From Ochrobactrum teleogrylli (lineage in GTDB: Bacteria > Pseudomonadota > Alphaproteobacteria > Rhizobiales > Rhizobiaceae), in the NCBI RefSeq assembly GCF_006376685.1, contig NZ_VEWL01000001.1, positions 809,869-873,868 of the forward strand: a stretch of DNA of 64,000 bases, written 5' to 3'. How positions within the stretch are numbered: position 1 is the stretch's first letter; every line of letters begins with the position of its first letter. Below the pieces are notes generated by a model. It saw only the letters and a list, made by a program, of their open reading frames with translations, did no database searches and was not told the DNA's origin. Made by a program: the position numbers and the translations under genes. Shown piece after piece: positions 22,919 to 31,640 of the stretch.

Positions 22919-25900
22919 ATGTCTGGATCATACCCATTCATCGATATTGCCGCGCTGGATACTATCCGCGAGGGCTTTGCCAAGGGTGATGCGCAGATCG
23001 TGCTGACGCGCGACCTGTCGGCTGTGCTTTGGGTGAACGGCGCCGGAGCCCAGCTGTTCGGCTTTGACCGTATCGAGGATATGATCGGCAGCGCCATTGA
23101 TCTGCCCGTCGCCACGCGCCGGCAGATAGCAGCCACCAGCGACGATAACAGCGCCGAACCCCGCTCCGTGTCCGTGCGTCTTGGCGGTGGTCTGCGTTCG
23201 GAACTGACGCGTCTCTGGATATCCCATATTGTCCTGCCCGATGGCGTGGCCGGTCTTGCGATGACCACCAGCGGCACATCGAGCGACGCGGAAGACATCA
23301 TTGCCGGTCTGAGCGATGACGACACCCATGTCGCGCTGATCGATGCCGACTGCAAGGTCATTGCCGCAAGCCCGCGCTTCGCCGCGCTCGATATTTCCGC
23401 CGGAACGCTTGAAGATCTGGTCGTGGAAGTCGCCGATGCGGCTGACCGCATCGTCAAGCGCCGCATCCGCGCTGGCCGCCAGTCGGTTCCGGGCGCCATT
23501 GCCCGGCTGATCGACGCACCCGCTCTGCATCTTCTGTGCATCGTTGCTGAAGCGCCGGCGCAGACAGTGGCGAAGCCAGCTGCCCAGCAGCCTGAAGGCG
23601 CGGAAGAAATTCTTGAAGAGATGCTCCCTGAACAGGAAATAACCCTTCGGGAAGAGCCGGTCGCCGAACCCGCAGCCGAAACGCCAAAGCCACAGGGCTT
23701 CCAGTTCGACCGGGATGCGCCGCCTGCCCGCTTCATCTGGAAAACCAGCGCCGACGCTGTGTTCAGCGAAATTTCGCCGGAGTTCGGCATAACCGTCGGC
23801 CCCAACGCGGCTGATGTCACCGGACGCCGTTTCAGCGATGTCGCCAATGTATTCGGCTTCGATCATGATGGCAGCATTGCCTCGCTGCTCAACAAGCGCG
23901 ACACCTGGTCGGGCAAGCGGCTGATGTGGCCGGTCGAAGGCACCAATCTGCGCGTGCCGGTGGAACTGGCGGCTTTGCCGGTCTATTCCCGGGACCGCGT
24001 GTTCATCGGTTTTCGCGGTTTTGGCCTCGTGCGGCCTGATGAAGCGGTGGAAGACCCGGAAGAAATCGGCCTCGCTCTGGCCGGAGGCATTCCGCAAAAG
24101 CGCAAACCGGAAATTCAGGATGCCATCAACGCCGACGCTCCCGATGACGACGTGCTGGCGCTGACCGAAGAAATCGCCAATGACGATCATCCCGGTGATA
24201 TTCTGCCGAAGCCGCCGCTCAATATTGCGCCGACAGCCGGGCGTCGCGATTCCGACAAGGTGATCAACCTTCTGAATGCGGCTGCACAGGAAAAGGTGGC
24301 CGCCGATCAGGCGAAGCTCCTGAAAGTCAGGGAACGCGAACAGCGTCCCGAAGGCGGGCTGACCAAGACCGAGCGCAATGCGTTCCGCGAAATCGCCGAT
24401 CGCCTGCGCAAACAGGGACTTTCCAGCACGCAGAGCGAGGCGCCTGCCGTTGAGACGCAAGACGTGGCGGCGGAAACAACGCCGGTTCCACCGGTTGCAG
24501 ATATCCCCCTTGCACCCCTTGCACAGGTCGAAGAGCCGCAGGCTGAACAGGCCGCGCATGAACCGGCGGCCATCGACGAGACAGCCCTTTTGGCCAATCT
24601 GCCGGTTCCGGTCATCATTCATTCCGGCGATGAAGTGCATTACGTCAATCAGGCCCTGCTGGACCTGACCGGCTATGACGCCATTGAAGACATTCGCCAT
24701 GCGGGCGGCGTGGAAGCGCTGTTCAACAGCGAGAGCGACGACAATGCGCCCCGCCAGGGCATGGTGTTGCGTCGTGCCGATGGCAGCGAGCAGCCGGTCG
24801 ATGCGCATCTCAATGCGATTGCTTGGCAGGACGGTCGCGCCCTGTTGCTGAGCCTCATGCCGGTTACAGAGACCCCAGCCGCGCCAGCACCTGCCGGGGC
24901 AACCGTGCCGCAATCCGTCACCGACGACGAAGAAAAGCAGGCGCTGGAAGCCCATGTGGATGAGTTGAAGACCATCCTCGACACGGCAACCGACGGCGTA
25001 GTGCTGATCGACCCGGAAGGACGCATCCGTTCGATGAACCATTCGGCATCCGCACTTTTCGGCTATGACCGCGACGAGACGGAAGGCAAGTTCTTCTCTA
25101 TGCTGTTCGCCATTGAAAGCCAGCGCGCCGCGATGGATTATCTGAGCGGACTTTCGGGCAATGGCGTGCTGAGCGTGCTCAATGACGGACGCGAAGTGAT
25201 CGGTCGTGAAGCCAAGGGCGGTTTCATCCCGCTCTTCATGACCATCGGCAAGCTGCCTCAAAAGCGTGGTTTCTGCGCCGTGCTGCGCGATATCACGCAG
25301 TGGAAGCGCACCGAGGAAGAACTGACCAATGCGCGCAAGGAGGCCGAACGCGCCTCCAACCAGAAGACCGATTTTCTGGCGCGCATCAGCCATGAAATCC
25401 GCACGCCGCTCAACGCCATTATCGGTTTTTCCGAACTGATGGCCGACGAGAAATTCGGCCCCATCGGCAATGACCGCTATCGCGATTACCTGCGGGATAT
25501 CAACCGCTCGGGCAATCATGTGCTGGCGCTCGTCAACGACCTGCTGGATATTTCCAAGATCGAAGCCGGTGCGCTGGAAATGCAGTTTGAAGCGGTGTCG
25601 CTCAACGATGCGATTGCCGAGGCCATTGCGCTGATGCAGCCGCAGGCAAACCGCGAGCGCATCATCATCCGCTCCAGTTTCCAGTCCAATCTGCCCGACA
25701 TCGTCGCCGATGCGCGTTCGATCAAGCAGGTGGCGCTCAATCTCCTGTCCAATGCGGTGCGGTTTACCGCGCCCGGCGGTCAGGTGATCGTTTCGACCAG
25801 CTATGAGATGAATGGCGATGTGGCCATGCGGGTGCGCGACACCGGTATCGGCATGACCAAGTCGGAAGTCGAACAGGCACTGAAGCCGTTCCGTCAGGTG

Positions 25901-26086
25901 AACGCTTCGCAGCGCCGCCAAAGCGAGCAGTCACGCGACTGGCGCAATGAGGGCACCGGCCTCGGCCTGCCGCTCACCAAGGCGATGGTCGAAGCCAACC
26001 GCGCCCAGTTCGCTATCGACTCGACGCCTGGACGCGGCACTGTTGTGGAAATCCTTTTCCCGCCAACACGGGTTCTGGCTGACTAA
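22919..26086 (+). CDS. pdhS: PdhS-like cytoplasmic PAS histidine kinase (PleC/DivJ-type)
   Basis: This 1055-residue sensor kinase has no clear membrane segment. The N-terminal half contains PAS-like regions (about residues 10-110 and 280-390) joined by an acidic Pro/Ala-rich linker (about 200-290). Further PAS domains lie at about 555-650 and 680-800. The DHp motif FLARISHEIRTPLNAIIGFSE has phospho-His near residue 825, followed by HATPase boxes (NAVRFT, DTGIGM, GTGLGLPLTK). Length and architecture fit Brucella PdhS, an essential old-pole kinase for DivK. ATG 22919 follows AAGGA at proper spacing; earlier ATGs lack one. Confidence 0.75.
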   Translation: MSGSYPFIDIAALDTIREGFAKGDAQIVLTRDLSAVLWVNGAGAQLFGFDRIEDMIGSAIDLPVATRRQIAATSDDNSAEPRSVSVRLGGGLRSELTRLWISHIVLPDGVAGLAMTTSGTSSDAEDIIAGLSDDDTHVALIDADCKVIAASPRFAALDISAGTLEDLVVEVADAADRIVKRRIRAGRQSVPGAIARLIDAPALHLLCIVAEAPAQTVAKPAAQQPEGAEEILEEMLPEQEITLREEPVAEPAAETPKPQGFQFDRDAPPARFIWKTSADAVFSEISPEFGITVGPNAADVTGRRFSDVANVFGFDHDGSIASLLNKRDTWSGKRLMWPVEGTNLRVPVELAALPVYSRDRVFIGFRGFGLVRPDEAVEDPEEIGLALAGGIPQKRKPEIQDAINADAPDDDVLALTEEIANDDHPGDILPKPPLNIAPTAGRRDSDKVINLLNAAAQEKVAADQAKLLKVREREQRPEGGLTKTERNAFREIADRLRKQGLSSTQSEAPAVETQDVAAETTPVPPVADIPLAPLAQVEEPQAEQAAHEPAAIDETALLANLPVPVIIHSGDEVHYVNQALLDLTGYDAIEDIRHAGGVEALFNSESDDNAPRQGMVLRRADGSEQPVDAHLNAIAWQDGRALLLSLMPVTETPAAPAPAGATVPQSVTDDEEKQALEAHVDELKTILDTATDGVVLIDPEGRIRSMNHSASALFGYDRDETEGKFFSMLFAIESQRAAMDYLSGLSGNGVLSVLNDGREVIGREAKGGFIPLFMTIGKLPQKRGFCAVLRDITQWKRTEEELTNARKEAERASNQKTDFLARISHEIRTPLNAIIGFSELMADEKFGPIGNDRYRDYLRDINRSGNHVLALVNDLLDISKIEAGALEMQFEAVSLNDAIAEAIALMQPQANRERIIIRSSFQSNLPDIVADARSIKQVALNLLSNAVRFTAPGGQVIVSTSYEMNGDVAMRVRDTGIGMTKSEVEQALKPFRQVNASQRRQSEQSRDWRNEGTGLGLPLTKAMVEANRAQFAIDSTPGRGTVVEILFPPTRVLAD

Positions 26087-26105
26087 TCAGTCTCAGCATA
26101 ACCGG

Positions 26106-26138
26106 ACCAAAAAAAAGCGCCGGATAAAACCGGCGCTA
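26106..26138 (-). terminator. Terminator facing the minus strand, with no annotated gene feeding it
   Basis: AGCGCCGG-ATAAAA-CCGGCGCT is preceded on the plus strand by eight A residues, so the T tract is on the minus strand. PdhS runs on the plus strand and has no T tract here. The hairpin would end a leftward transcript starting in 26140-26500, where no gene is seen; a small RNA is possible. Confidence 0.55.
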
Positions 26139-26506
26139 CGAGAATCTCAGAGACAAAGACACAAAAGCAACTTGCAAGAGGATGCCGGAAACGGCGGCTC
26201 GATCATTACCCGTTGTGTTAACGCTTTCTCGCATAATCCCAGTTAATGCGAAATTAATTTCACCGTTCCAAATTTACGCATTAGTAGCCACTGTAAAATC
26301 AGGGTTAAATTTCAGCACACAATTGATTAACCATAGCGCGTTGCCAGCAAAATTGTGACACGGTTTTGCGTCAGGAACTGCGCGAAAACAATTTGAGCGA
26401 TTCCCTTGAAGGAAGAACCGTTCTAAACCGAATCTGCGAAGGCGGCTTTGCTTTGTGATTTCGCTCGTTTAAACGATAGTAAGGGGAATTAGGGATCGGA
26501 TGGTTG
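26139..26506. other. Intergenic region with CtrA-type site; possible minus-strand small RNA
   Basis: No open frame here has a convincing ribosome site. TTAA-TGCGAAA-TTAA at 26243-26257 is a CtrA-type full site. On the minus strand, a C-rich stretch (GCATCCTCTTGC near 26170-26190) could base-pair with Shine-Dalgarno sequences, and an orphan terminator lies downstream at 26106-26138. Confidence 0.3.
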
Positions 26507-28480
26507 ATGCGCTGGCCTAAATTCGCACGCCTTGTCATCGCGCTCGTCATTCTTTGTGCCGCGGCTGCAGCGACCTTGCTGGCCGTGGTGCCTTTCATCG
26601 TCTCGACCGACGCAATCCGCGTGCGTGTGGCGCAGGAAATCAGCGCCTGGACCGGCTATAGCGTCGAATTGCGCGAAGCCCCGCGCCTCAAAGTCTTCCC
26701 CATGCTGCGCGCCTCGCTGAACGGCGTCACCTTGAGCAAGATGACGGATCAGGGCCAAAAACCCTTCATGAGCGCCGCCCGCATCGATGTGGAACTGTCG
26801 CCGCTCGATGCGATCATGGGGCATATTTCCTTTTCGGAGACGCAGATCGTGCGCCCGCATGTCAATCTTGATGGGCCGGTTTCCAATTTCCCTGCCTTGC
26901 TCGATGCCATTGCCAATTCCAACGGTCGGCTTGGCACGGCCATCCGCGCCCAGCGCGCCTTGCAACAGCGCGGCACGAACAACGACACGCAGGCCACCGA
27001 ACAGGCATCGCAGCCTTTTGGCCGTGTGGTGGTGCGCGACGGCACGGTTTCGTTTCCGCGTGCCGAAAACGGCGCAGACACCGCGAAAGACGAACAGCTG
27101 ACCAATGTGAACATGACGCTGGAATGGCCCCAGACGTCGAGCGCAGCGACCTTGCGCGGCAGCGGCAAATGGCGCAACGAAGAATCGCAATTCAGCATCA
27201 CGGCAGCGCAGGCTTTGCCGCTTCTGGCAGGCGGCACGTCCGACGTAACGGCGAGCCTCACGGCCAATCCGCTGAGCCTGACCTTTCAGGGCAAGGCCAA
27301 TATTTCGGAAGACCGCTTCTTCGAAGGGGACCTCAGCGCCAAGACGCCGTCCTTGAGCGGCGCGGTGCGGTGGCTGAGCCTGCCGCCGATTGCCGGCAGC
27401 TCGGAAGTCGGGGCTTTCTCGCTGGAATCCACCATCACCGCCACGCCAAAGCGCTGGAAATTTGCCGATGTGAACATGACCGCCGGTGACAGCCTCGCCA
27501 AAGGCGTGATCGAGATCGGCCTTGAACAGGAACAGCCCGCCGTCACGGGCACGCTCGCCTTCGACAAGCTGGACCTGCGCAGCCTTTTTGCCGCTTTCGT
27601 GCCCTTGCCGGATACAACCGCGCGCGCGCCGAATGATCGCGGCAATGTCGACACCATCAATACCAGCTTCTTCGACCGCTCCGAATTCGACCTGCGCCTT
27701 TCCGCCCAGAATGCTACGGCAGGCCCTGTGGCGCTGACGGGTGTTGCGGCGGCGATCCAGATTCGCGGTGGCCGCGCAATTTTCGACATTGGCGACGCCA
27801 AAGCGTTCAACGGCACCTTGCAGACGAATGTGCAGATCGTGCGCGATCTCAAGAGCGCCACGGGCGAATTGCGGTTCAACGCCAGCGATATTGAAAGCAC
27901 GCAGTTTCTCACGGCGCTTGGTTTCGAAAAGCCGTTCATCAGCGGCAAGGGCAATGTTTCGCTGTTCATGAAGGGGCCGGTCAATCGCTGGTCCAGCCTG
28001 CTTTCCGGCGCGCAGGGCAATGTATCCGTGCAATTGAACAACGGTCAGATGCAGGGATTTGCCGTTCAGGATTTTCTGACCAAGGCTGAGAGCGAGCGCT
28101 TCTTCGCGCTGGAACGGAAAGATAATGTTGCGCTGGCCTTCAACCGGCTCGACCTCAAGGCCAATCTTTCCGAAGGCGTGGCATCGCTGGAAAGCGCGCG
28201 CCTCGACACATCGGATGGCACGCTCAATCTGGCGGGCATCGTGCCTTTCGTGGATCGCAGTCTTGCGCTGAGCGGCGAAGTCATCTTCCCCAACAGCCAG
28301 CCGGAAACGCCGCAACAGCAACCGCAGGCAGGAACGGAAGGCCAGCCAGCGCCCGCGCCAGCTGAAAACGCCACGCCCGCCAAGCCGCCGCTGCATTTCT
28401 TTGTCGGCGGTTCCTGGGACCGGCCTTTCATTTCGCCGTCCTCAATGGGATCGGCGGGATCGGGCGCATCGGGGCAATAA
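26507..28480 (+). CDS. AsmA-family envelope protein
   Basis: This 657-residue protein starts with an N-terminal membrane anchor (FARLVIALVILCAAAAATLLAVVPFIV). An AsmA N-domain follows (TGYSVELREAPRLKVFPMLRASLNGV, SPLDAIMGHISFSETQIVRPHVNL). The rest is a long beta-rich periplasmic repeat region with an AsmA_2-type C-part (LTKAESERFFALERKDNVALAFNRLDLKANLSEGVA), ending in a Pro/Gln/Ala-rich tail. AsmA-like proteins are thought to help move phospholipid or affect outer-membrane assembly. ATG 26507 is used; a TTG one codon earlier is the alternative. It converges with potI across a 16-bp gap. Confidence 0.85.
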   Translation: MRWPKFARLVIALVILCAAAAATLLAVVPFIVSTDAIRVRVAQEISAWTGYSVELREAPRLKVFPMLRASLNGVTLSKMTDQGQKPFMSAARIDVELSPLDAIMGHISFSETQIVRPHVNLDGPVSNFPALLDAIANSNGRLGTAIRAQRALQQRGTNNDTQATEQASQPFGRVVVRDGTVSFPRAENGADTAKDEQLTNVNMTLEWPQTSSAATLRGSGKWRNEESQFSITAAQALPLLAGGTSDVTASLTANPLSLTFQGKANISEDRFFEGDLSAKTPSLSGAVRWLSLPPIAGSSEVGAFSLESTITATPKRWKFADVNMTAGDSLAKGVIEIGLEQEQPAVTGTLAFDKLDLRSLFAAFVPLPDTTARAPNDRGNVDTINTSFFDRSEFDLRLSAQNATAGPVALTGVAAAIQIRGGRAIFDIGDAKAFNGTLQTNVQIVRDLKSATGELRFNASDIESTQFLTALGFEKPFISGKGNVSLFMKGPVNRWSSLLSGAQGNVSVQLNNGQMQGFAVQDFLTKAESERFFALERKDNVALAFNRLDLKANLSEGVASLESARLDTSDGTLNLAGIVPFVDRSLALSGEVIFPNSQPETPQQQPQAGTEGQPAPAPAENATPAKPPLHFFVGGSWDRPFISPSSMGSAGSGASGQ

Positions 28481-28496
28481 AGCCCCTTCCCCTTTT

Positions 28497-29318
28497 TTAA
28501 GACATACGGAATGCCGCCTGCTCATCGCGGCGGCGCTGCACTTCGCGGCGCTTGTTGACGATGGATGCGACGATGACGCCCGTCGTCACCAGCCCAATCA
28601 GGATGGTGCAGATCGCGTTGATTTCCGGGGTCACGCCAAGGCGCACCTGGCTGTAAATCTTCATCGGCAGGGTGGTTGCGCCCGGCCCTGACGTGAAGCT
28701 TGCGATCACCAGATCGTCGAGCGACAGGGTGAAAGCCAGCATCCAGCCGGACACCACGGCAGGCAGGATCACCGGCAAGGTGACCTTCATGAAGGTTGTA
28801 ACCGGCGGCGCACCAAGATCCATCGCCGCTTCCTCCAGCGAACGGTCAAAGCTCACCAGACGCGACTGCACCACGACGGCGACGAAACACATGGCAAATG
28901 TGATATGCGCCAGTGTAACCGTCCAGAAACCACGGTCGAAATTCATCGCCACGAACAGCAGCAGAAGCGACAGACCCGTGATGACATCCGGCATAACCAG
29001 CGGCGCATAGACCATGCCGGAAAACAGGATGCGCCCGCGAAAGCGGGTATAGCGCGTCAGCGCGAGTGCCGCGAGCGTGCCCAGCACGGTTGCAATCGTT
29101 GCCGACAGGAAGGCGACGCGGATCGTCACCCATGCCGCATCCATCAGCGCCTGATTGCGGAACAGTTCCCCATACCACTTGGTCGAGAAGCCTGCCCAGA
29201 CGGTCACCAACCGGGATTCGTTGAAGGAATAGATGACCAGCAGCACGATCGGCAGATAGAGGAAGGCGAAGCCGACAACCACCGATGCGATATTGAAACG
29301 GGACCAGTTGTTGTTCAT
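28497..29318 (-). CDS. potI: Putrescine-type ABC transporter, permease 2
   Basis: This 273-residue permease has six hydrophobic segments and the EAA loop EEAAMDLGAPPVTTFMKVTLPVILPAVVSG, as in PotI/PotC. It is the last gene of the leftward potFGHI unit, 3 bp after potH. The transporter lies 6 kb from gamma-glutamylputrescine genes, which supports putrescine as substrate. The C-terminus is basic (RREVQRRRDEQ). Confidence 0.88.
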   Translation of the reverse strand: MNNNWSRFNIASVVVGFAFLYLPIVLLVIYSFNESRLVTVWAGFSTKWYGELFRNQALMDAAWVTIRVAFLSATIATVLGTLAALALTRYTRFRGRILFSGMVYAPLVMPDVITGLSLLLLFVAMNFDRGFWTVTLAHITFAMCFVAVVVQSRLVSFDRSLEEAAMDLGAPPVTTFMKVTLPVILPAVVSGWMLAFTLSLDDLVIASFTSGPGATTLPMKIYSQVRLGVTPEINAICTILIGLVTTGVIVASIVNKRREVQRRRDEQAAFRMS

Positions 29319-29321
29319 CGC

Positions 29322-30233
29322 TTATTTCCCCTTTTCCTGCTGGCGCGCCTGCACCTGCTGGAAGATCACAATCGGCACAATCAGCAGGATCAACAACACC
29401 ACCGCCACAGCGGACGACACCGGCCAGTCGCGGTTGGAGAAGAACTCGCTCCAGATCGTCTTGCCAATCATCAAGGTCTGCGATCCGCCGAGCAGATCGG
29501 GGATCACGAACTCGCCGACCGCCGGAATGAAGACCAGGAAGCAGCCTGCCAGAACACCGGCCAGTGACAGCGGAAACGTGATTTTCCAGAAGGCGGCAAA
29601 CGGCGTGCAGCCCAGGTCCTGTGCCGCTTCGATCAGCGAATAATCCATCTTTTCGAGTGACGAATAGATCGGCAGCACCATGAAAGGCAGATAGGAATAG
29701 ACGATACCGATAAAGACCGCCGTATCTGTGTTCAAAATGTTGAGCGGCGTATCGATCACGTTGAGCCACATCAGAAACTGGTTCAGCAAACCTTCCGGCT
29801 TCAGAATCCCGATCCACGCATAGACGCGGATCAGGAACGAGGTCCAGAACGGCAGGATCACCAGCATCAGCAACGTCGGGCGGATCGTCGTCGGCGCGCG
29901 CGCGATGCCATAGGCCATCGGATAGGCGACGAGCAAGGTCAGGAAGGTCGAAATGGCTGCGATGCGGACACTCGACAGATAGGCCTTGTAGTAAAGCGGA
30001 TCGTCGAGCAGCCAGAAATAGTTATCGAAGGAGAGTTGCTTGATCTTCTCCCAGTTCGCCGCAAAGCCCTGCGTCAGATCGAAAGTCGGCATATAGGCCG
30101 GGATCGCCATCGCGACTTCCGACAGGGAAATCTTGAAGACGATGAAGAACGGGACGAGAAAGAAAACCAGCAGCCAGAAATAGGGCACCGTGATGACGAG
30201 GCGGCTGGCAATGGAAGCGATCAGCTTCTGCAT
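29322..30233 (-). CDS. potH: Putrescine-type ABC transporter, permease 1
   Basis: This 303-residue PotH/PotB-type permease has a long N-terminal periplasmic segment between TM1 and TM2 and six hydrophobic segments. The EAA loop is IEAAQDLGCTPFAAFWKITFPLSLAGVLAG. FWTSFLIRVYAWIGIL is typical of the polyamine subfamily. It starts 13 bp after potG and ends 3 bp before potI, so it is translated in the same unit. Confidence 0.88.
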   Translation of the reverse strand: MQKLIASIASRLVITVPYFWLLVFFLVPFFIVFKISLSEVAMAIPAYMPTFDLTQGFAANWEKIKQLSFDNYFWLLDDPLYYKAYLSSVRIAAISTFLTLLVAYPMAYGIARAPTTIRPTLLMLVILPFWTSFLIRVYAWIGILKPEGLLNQFLMWLNVIDTPLNILNTDTAVFIGIVYSYLPFMVLPIYSSLEKMDYSLIEAAQDLGCTPFAAFWKITFPLSLAGVLAGCFLVFIPAVGEFVIPDLLGGSQTLMIGKTIWSEFFSNRDWPVSSAVAVVLLILLIVPIVIFQQVQARQQEKGK

Positions 30234-30246
30234 GGTCTTACCCTCC

Positions 30247-31392
30247 TCAGGCGGTCAGCACCAGACCGGCATCGGTATCGAAAGAGACCCAGACGCGCTC
30301 GTCATAGGTCAGCGGATTTTCCGTCTTGCGGACCGCGTTGAGGCTCGCGGCCTTAATGGTGCGGCCATTGTCGAGGCGGACGTGGAAAACCGTCATGTCG
30401 CCGAAATAGGCGATATCCCAAAGCTCGCCCTCGACGGCGTTGACCGCAGCCTCTTCCGGCTTGCTGCGCGAGATGCGGGTCTTTTCCGGACGCACCGCAT
30501 ACCAGACCTTCTGGCCGGGGTTGAGCTCCTCGCGGGTTTCGGTCTGGATATGGAAGCCGAATTTTTCGGTGGCGATTTCCGCCTCGCCATTAGCGGCCTT
30601 CACGACTTCACCTTCGATGATATTCACATTGCCGATAAAGTCGGCCACGAATTTCGAGCGCGGCGCTTCATAGACTTCCGCTGGCGTCGCCACCTGCTTG
30701 ATGCGGCCCTTGTCCATGACCGCGATACGGTCGGACATGGTCATGGCTTCTTCCTGATCGTGGGTCACGACCATGAAGGTCATGCCGAGCTTGACCTGCA
30801 AATCCATCAGTTCGAACTGGGTTTCCTCGCGCAGCTTCTTGTCGAGCGCGCCAAGCGGCTCGTCGAGCAGCAGCACCTTGGGACGCTTAGCGACGGAGCG
30901 GGCGAGCGCGACGCGCTGGCGCTGGCCGCCCGACAGTTGATGCGGCTTGCGCTTGCCATATTGCTCCAGCTTCACCAGCTTGAGCATTTCGGCAACGCGC
31001 GCATCGATTTCAGATTTCGCCATGCCGTCCTGCTTGAGGCCGAAGGCGATATTGTTCTCCACCGTCATATGCGGAAACAGCGCATAGGACTGGAACATCA
31101 TGTTGACCGGGCGCTTATAGGGCGGAATGCCGCGCATGTCCTGACCGTCCAGCGTGATGCGACCCGATGTCGGCTCCTCAAAGCCTGCCAGCATGCGCAT
31201 CAGCGTGGTCTTGCCGCAGCCAGAAGCGCCCAACAGCGCAAAGAATTCGCGATTGAAAACATTCAGCGACAGATCATCGACGGCAGTGAAATCGCCGAAG
31301 ATTTTTGTCACATTCTCGAAAGAAATATAGGGCTTGGCCGCCGGATCGTTCCAGGGTGCAAATTTGCGGCGAAAGCTGCCAAAAGATTCCAT
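30247..31392 (-). CDS. potG: Putrescine-type ABC transporter, ATP-binding subunit
   Basis: This 381-residue CUT1/polyamine-type ATPase has Walker A GASGCGKTT near residues 54-62, signature LSGGQRQRV, Walker B VLLLDEPLGALD and switch VTHDQEEAM. The C-terminal TOBE domain (VRPEKTRISR onward) is present. It is separated from potF by 248 bp containing a ~105-bp palindromic repeat, so expression may be stepped between potF and potGHI. Confidence 0.9.
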   Translation of the reverse strand: MESFGSFRRKFAPWNDPAAKPYISFENVTKIFGDFTAVDDLSLNVFNREFFALLGASGCGKTTLMRMLAGFEEPTSGRITLDGQDMRGIPPYKRPVNMMFQSYALFPHMTVENNIAFGLKQDGMAKSEIDARVAEMLKLVKLEQYGKRKPHQLSGGQRQRVALARSVAKRPKVLLLDEPLGALDKKLREETQFELMDLQVKLGMTFMVVTHDQEEAMTMSDRIAVMDKGRIKQVATPAEVYEAPRSKFVADFIGNVNIIEGEVVKAANGEAEIATEKFGFHIQTETREELNPGQKVWYAVRPEKTRISRSKPEEAAVNAVEGELWDIAYFGDMTVFHVRLDNGRTIKAASLNAVRKTENPLTYDERVWVSFDTDAGLVLTA

Positions 31393-31525
31393 TCCGTTCC
31401 CCTATCGATCTGGCCATGCCCGATGTTTCGTCAGGTTTTACAAGACGTAGAGCGGCTCTCTGTCCAACAGTGAGCCGCTCTTCACAATGTCATGCCCAAG
31501 GGCATTCCGGGATCACACCCCGACT

Positions 31526-31630
31526 TAGAGCGGTTCCGGTTAAAACGGAATCGGGCAACCGCTCTATCTATTTATTTTTACGCATTATCCTACGCAAAAC
31601 CGCTACGCACTTTTGCTGGAAATGCTCTAG
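31526..31630. repeat. Bru-RS-like ~105-bp palindromic repeat, copy 1
   Basis: The element starts TAGAGCGGTTCC and ends GGAAATGCTCTAG. Internal arms GAGCGGTT/AACCGCTC form a hairpin. It is about 80% identical by eye to 51444-51544. Length, palindromic ends and organism type match the Bru-RS elements described in Brucella. A separate hairpin, GAGCGGCTC...GAGCCGCTC, lies at 31450-31481 in the same gap. Confidence 0.75.
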
Positions 31631-31640
31631 CGTTCGATTA

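Noticed and set aside
22928..25921. A ~1000-codon open frame antisense to the PdhS-like kinase
   Set aside because: It has no ribosome site and no recognisable domain, and it exists because GC-rich codons on the plus strand rarely give stops on the reverse. The plus-strand kinase motifs are unambiguous.
26489..28396. A 635-codon open frame antisense to the AsmA gene
   Set aside because: Low-complexity Arg/Gly/Gln-rich translation without a family; the plus-strand AsmA domains explain the DNA.
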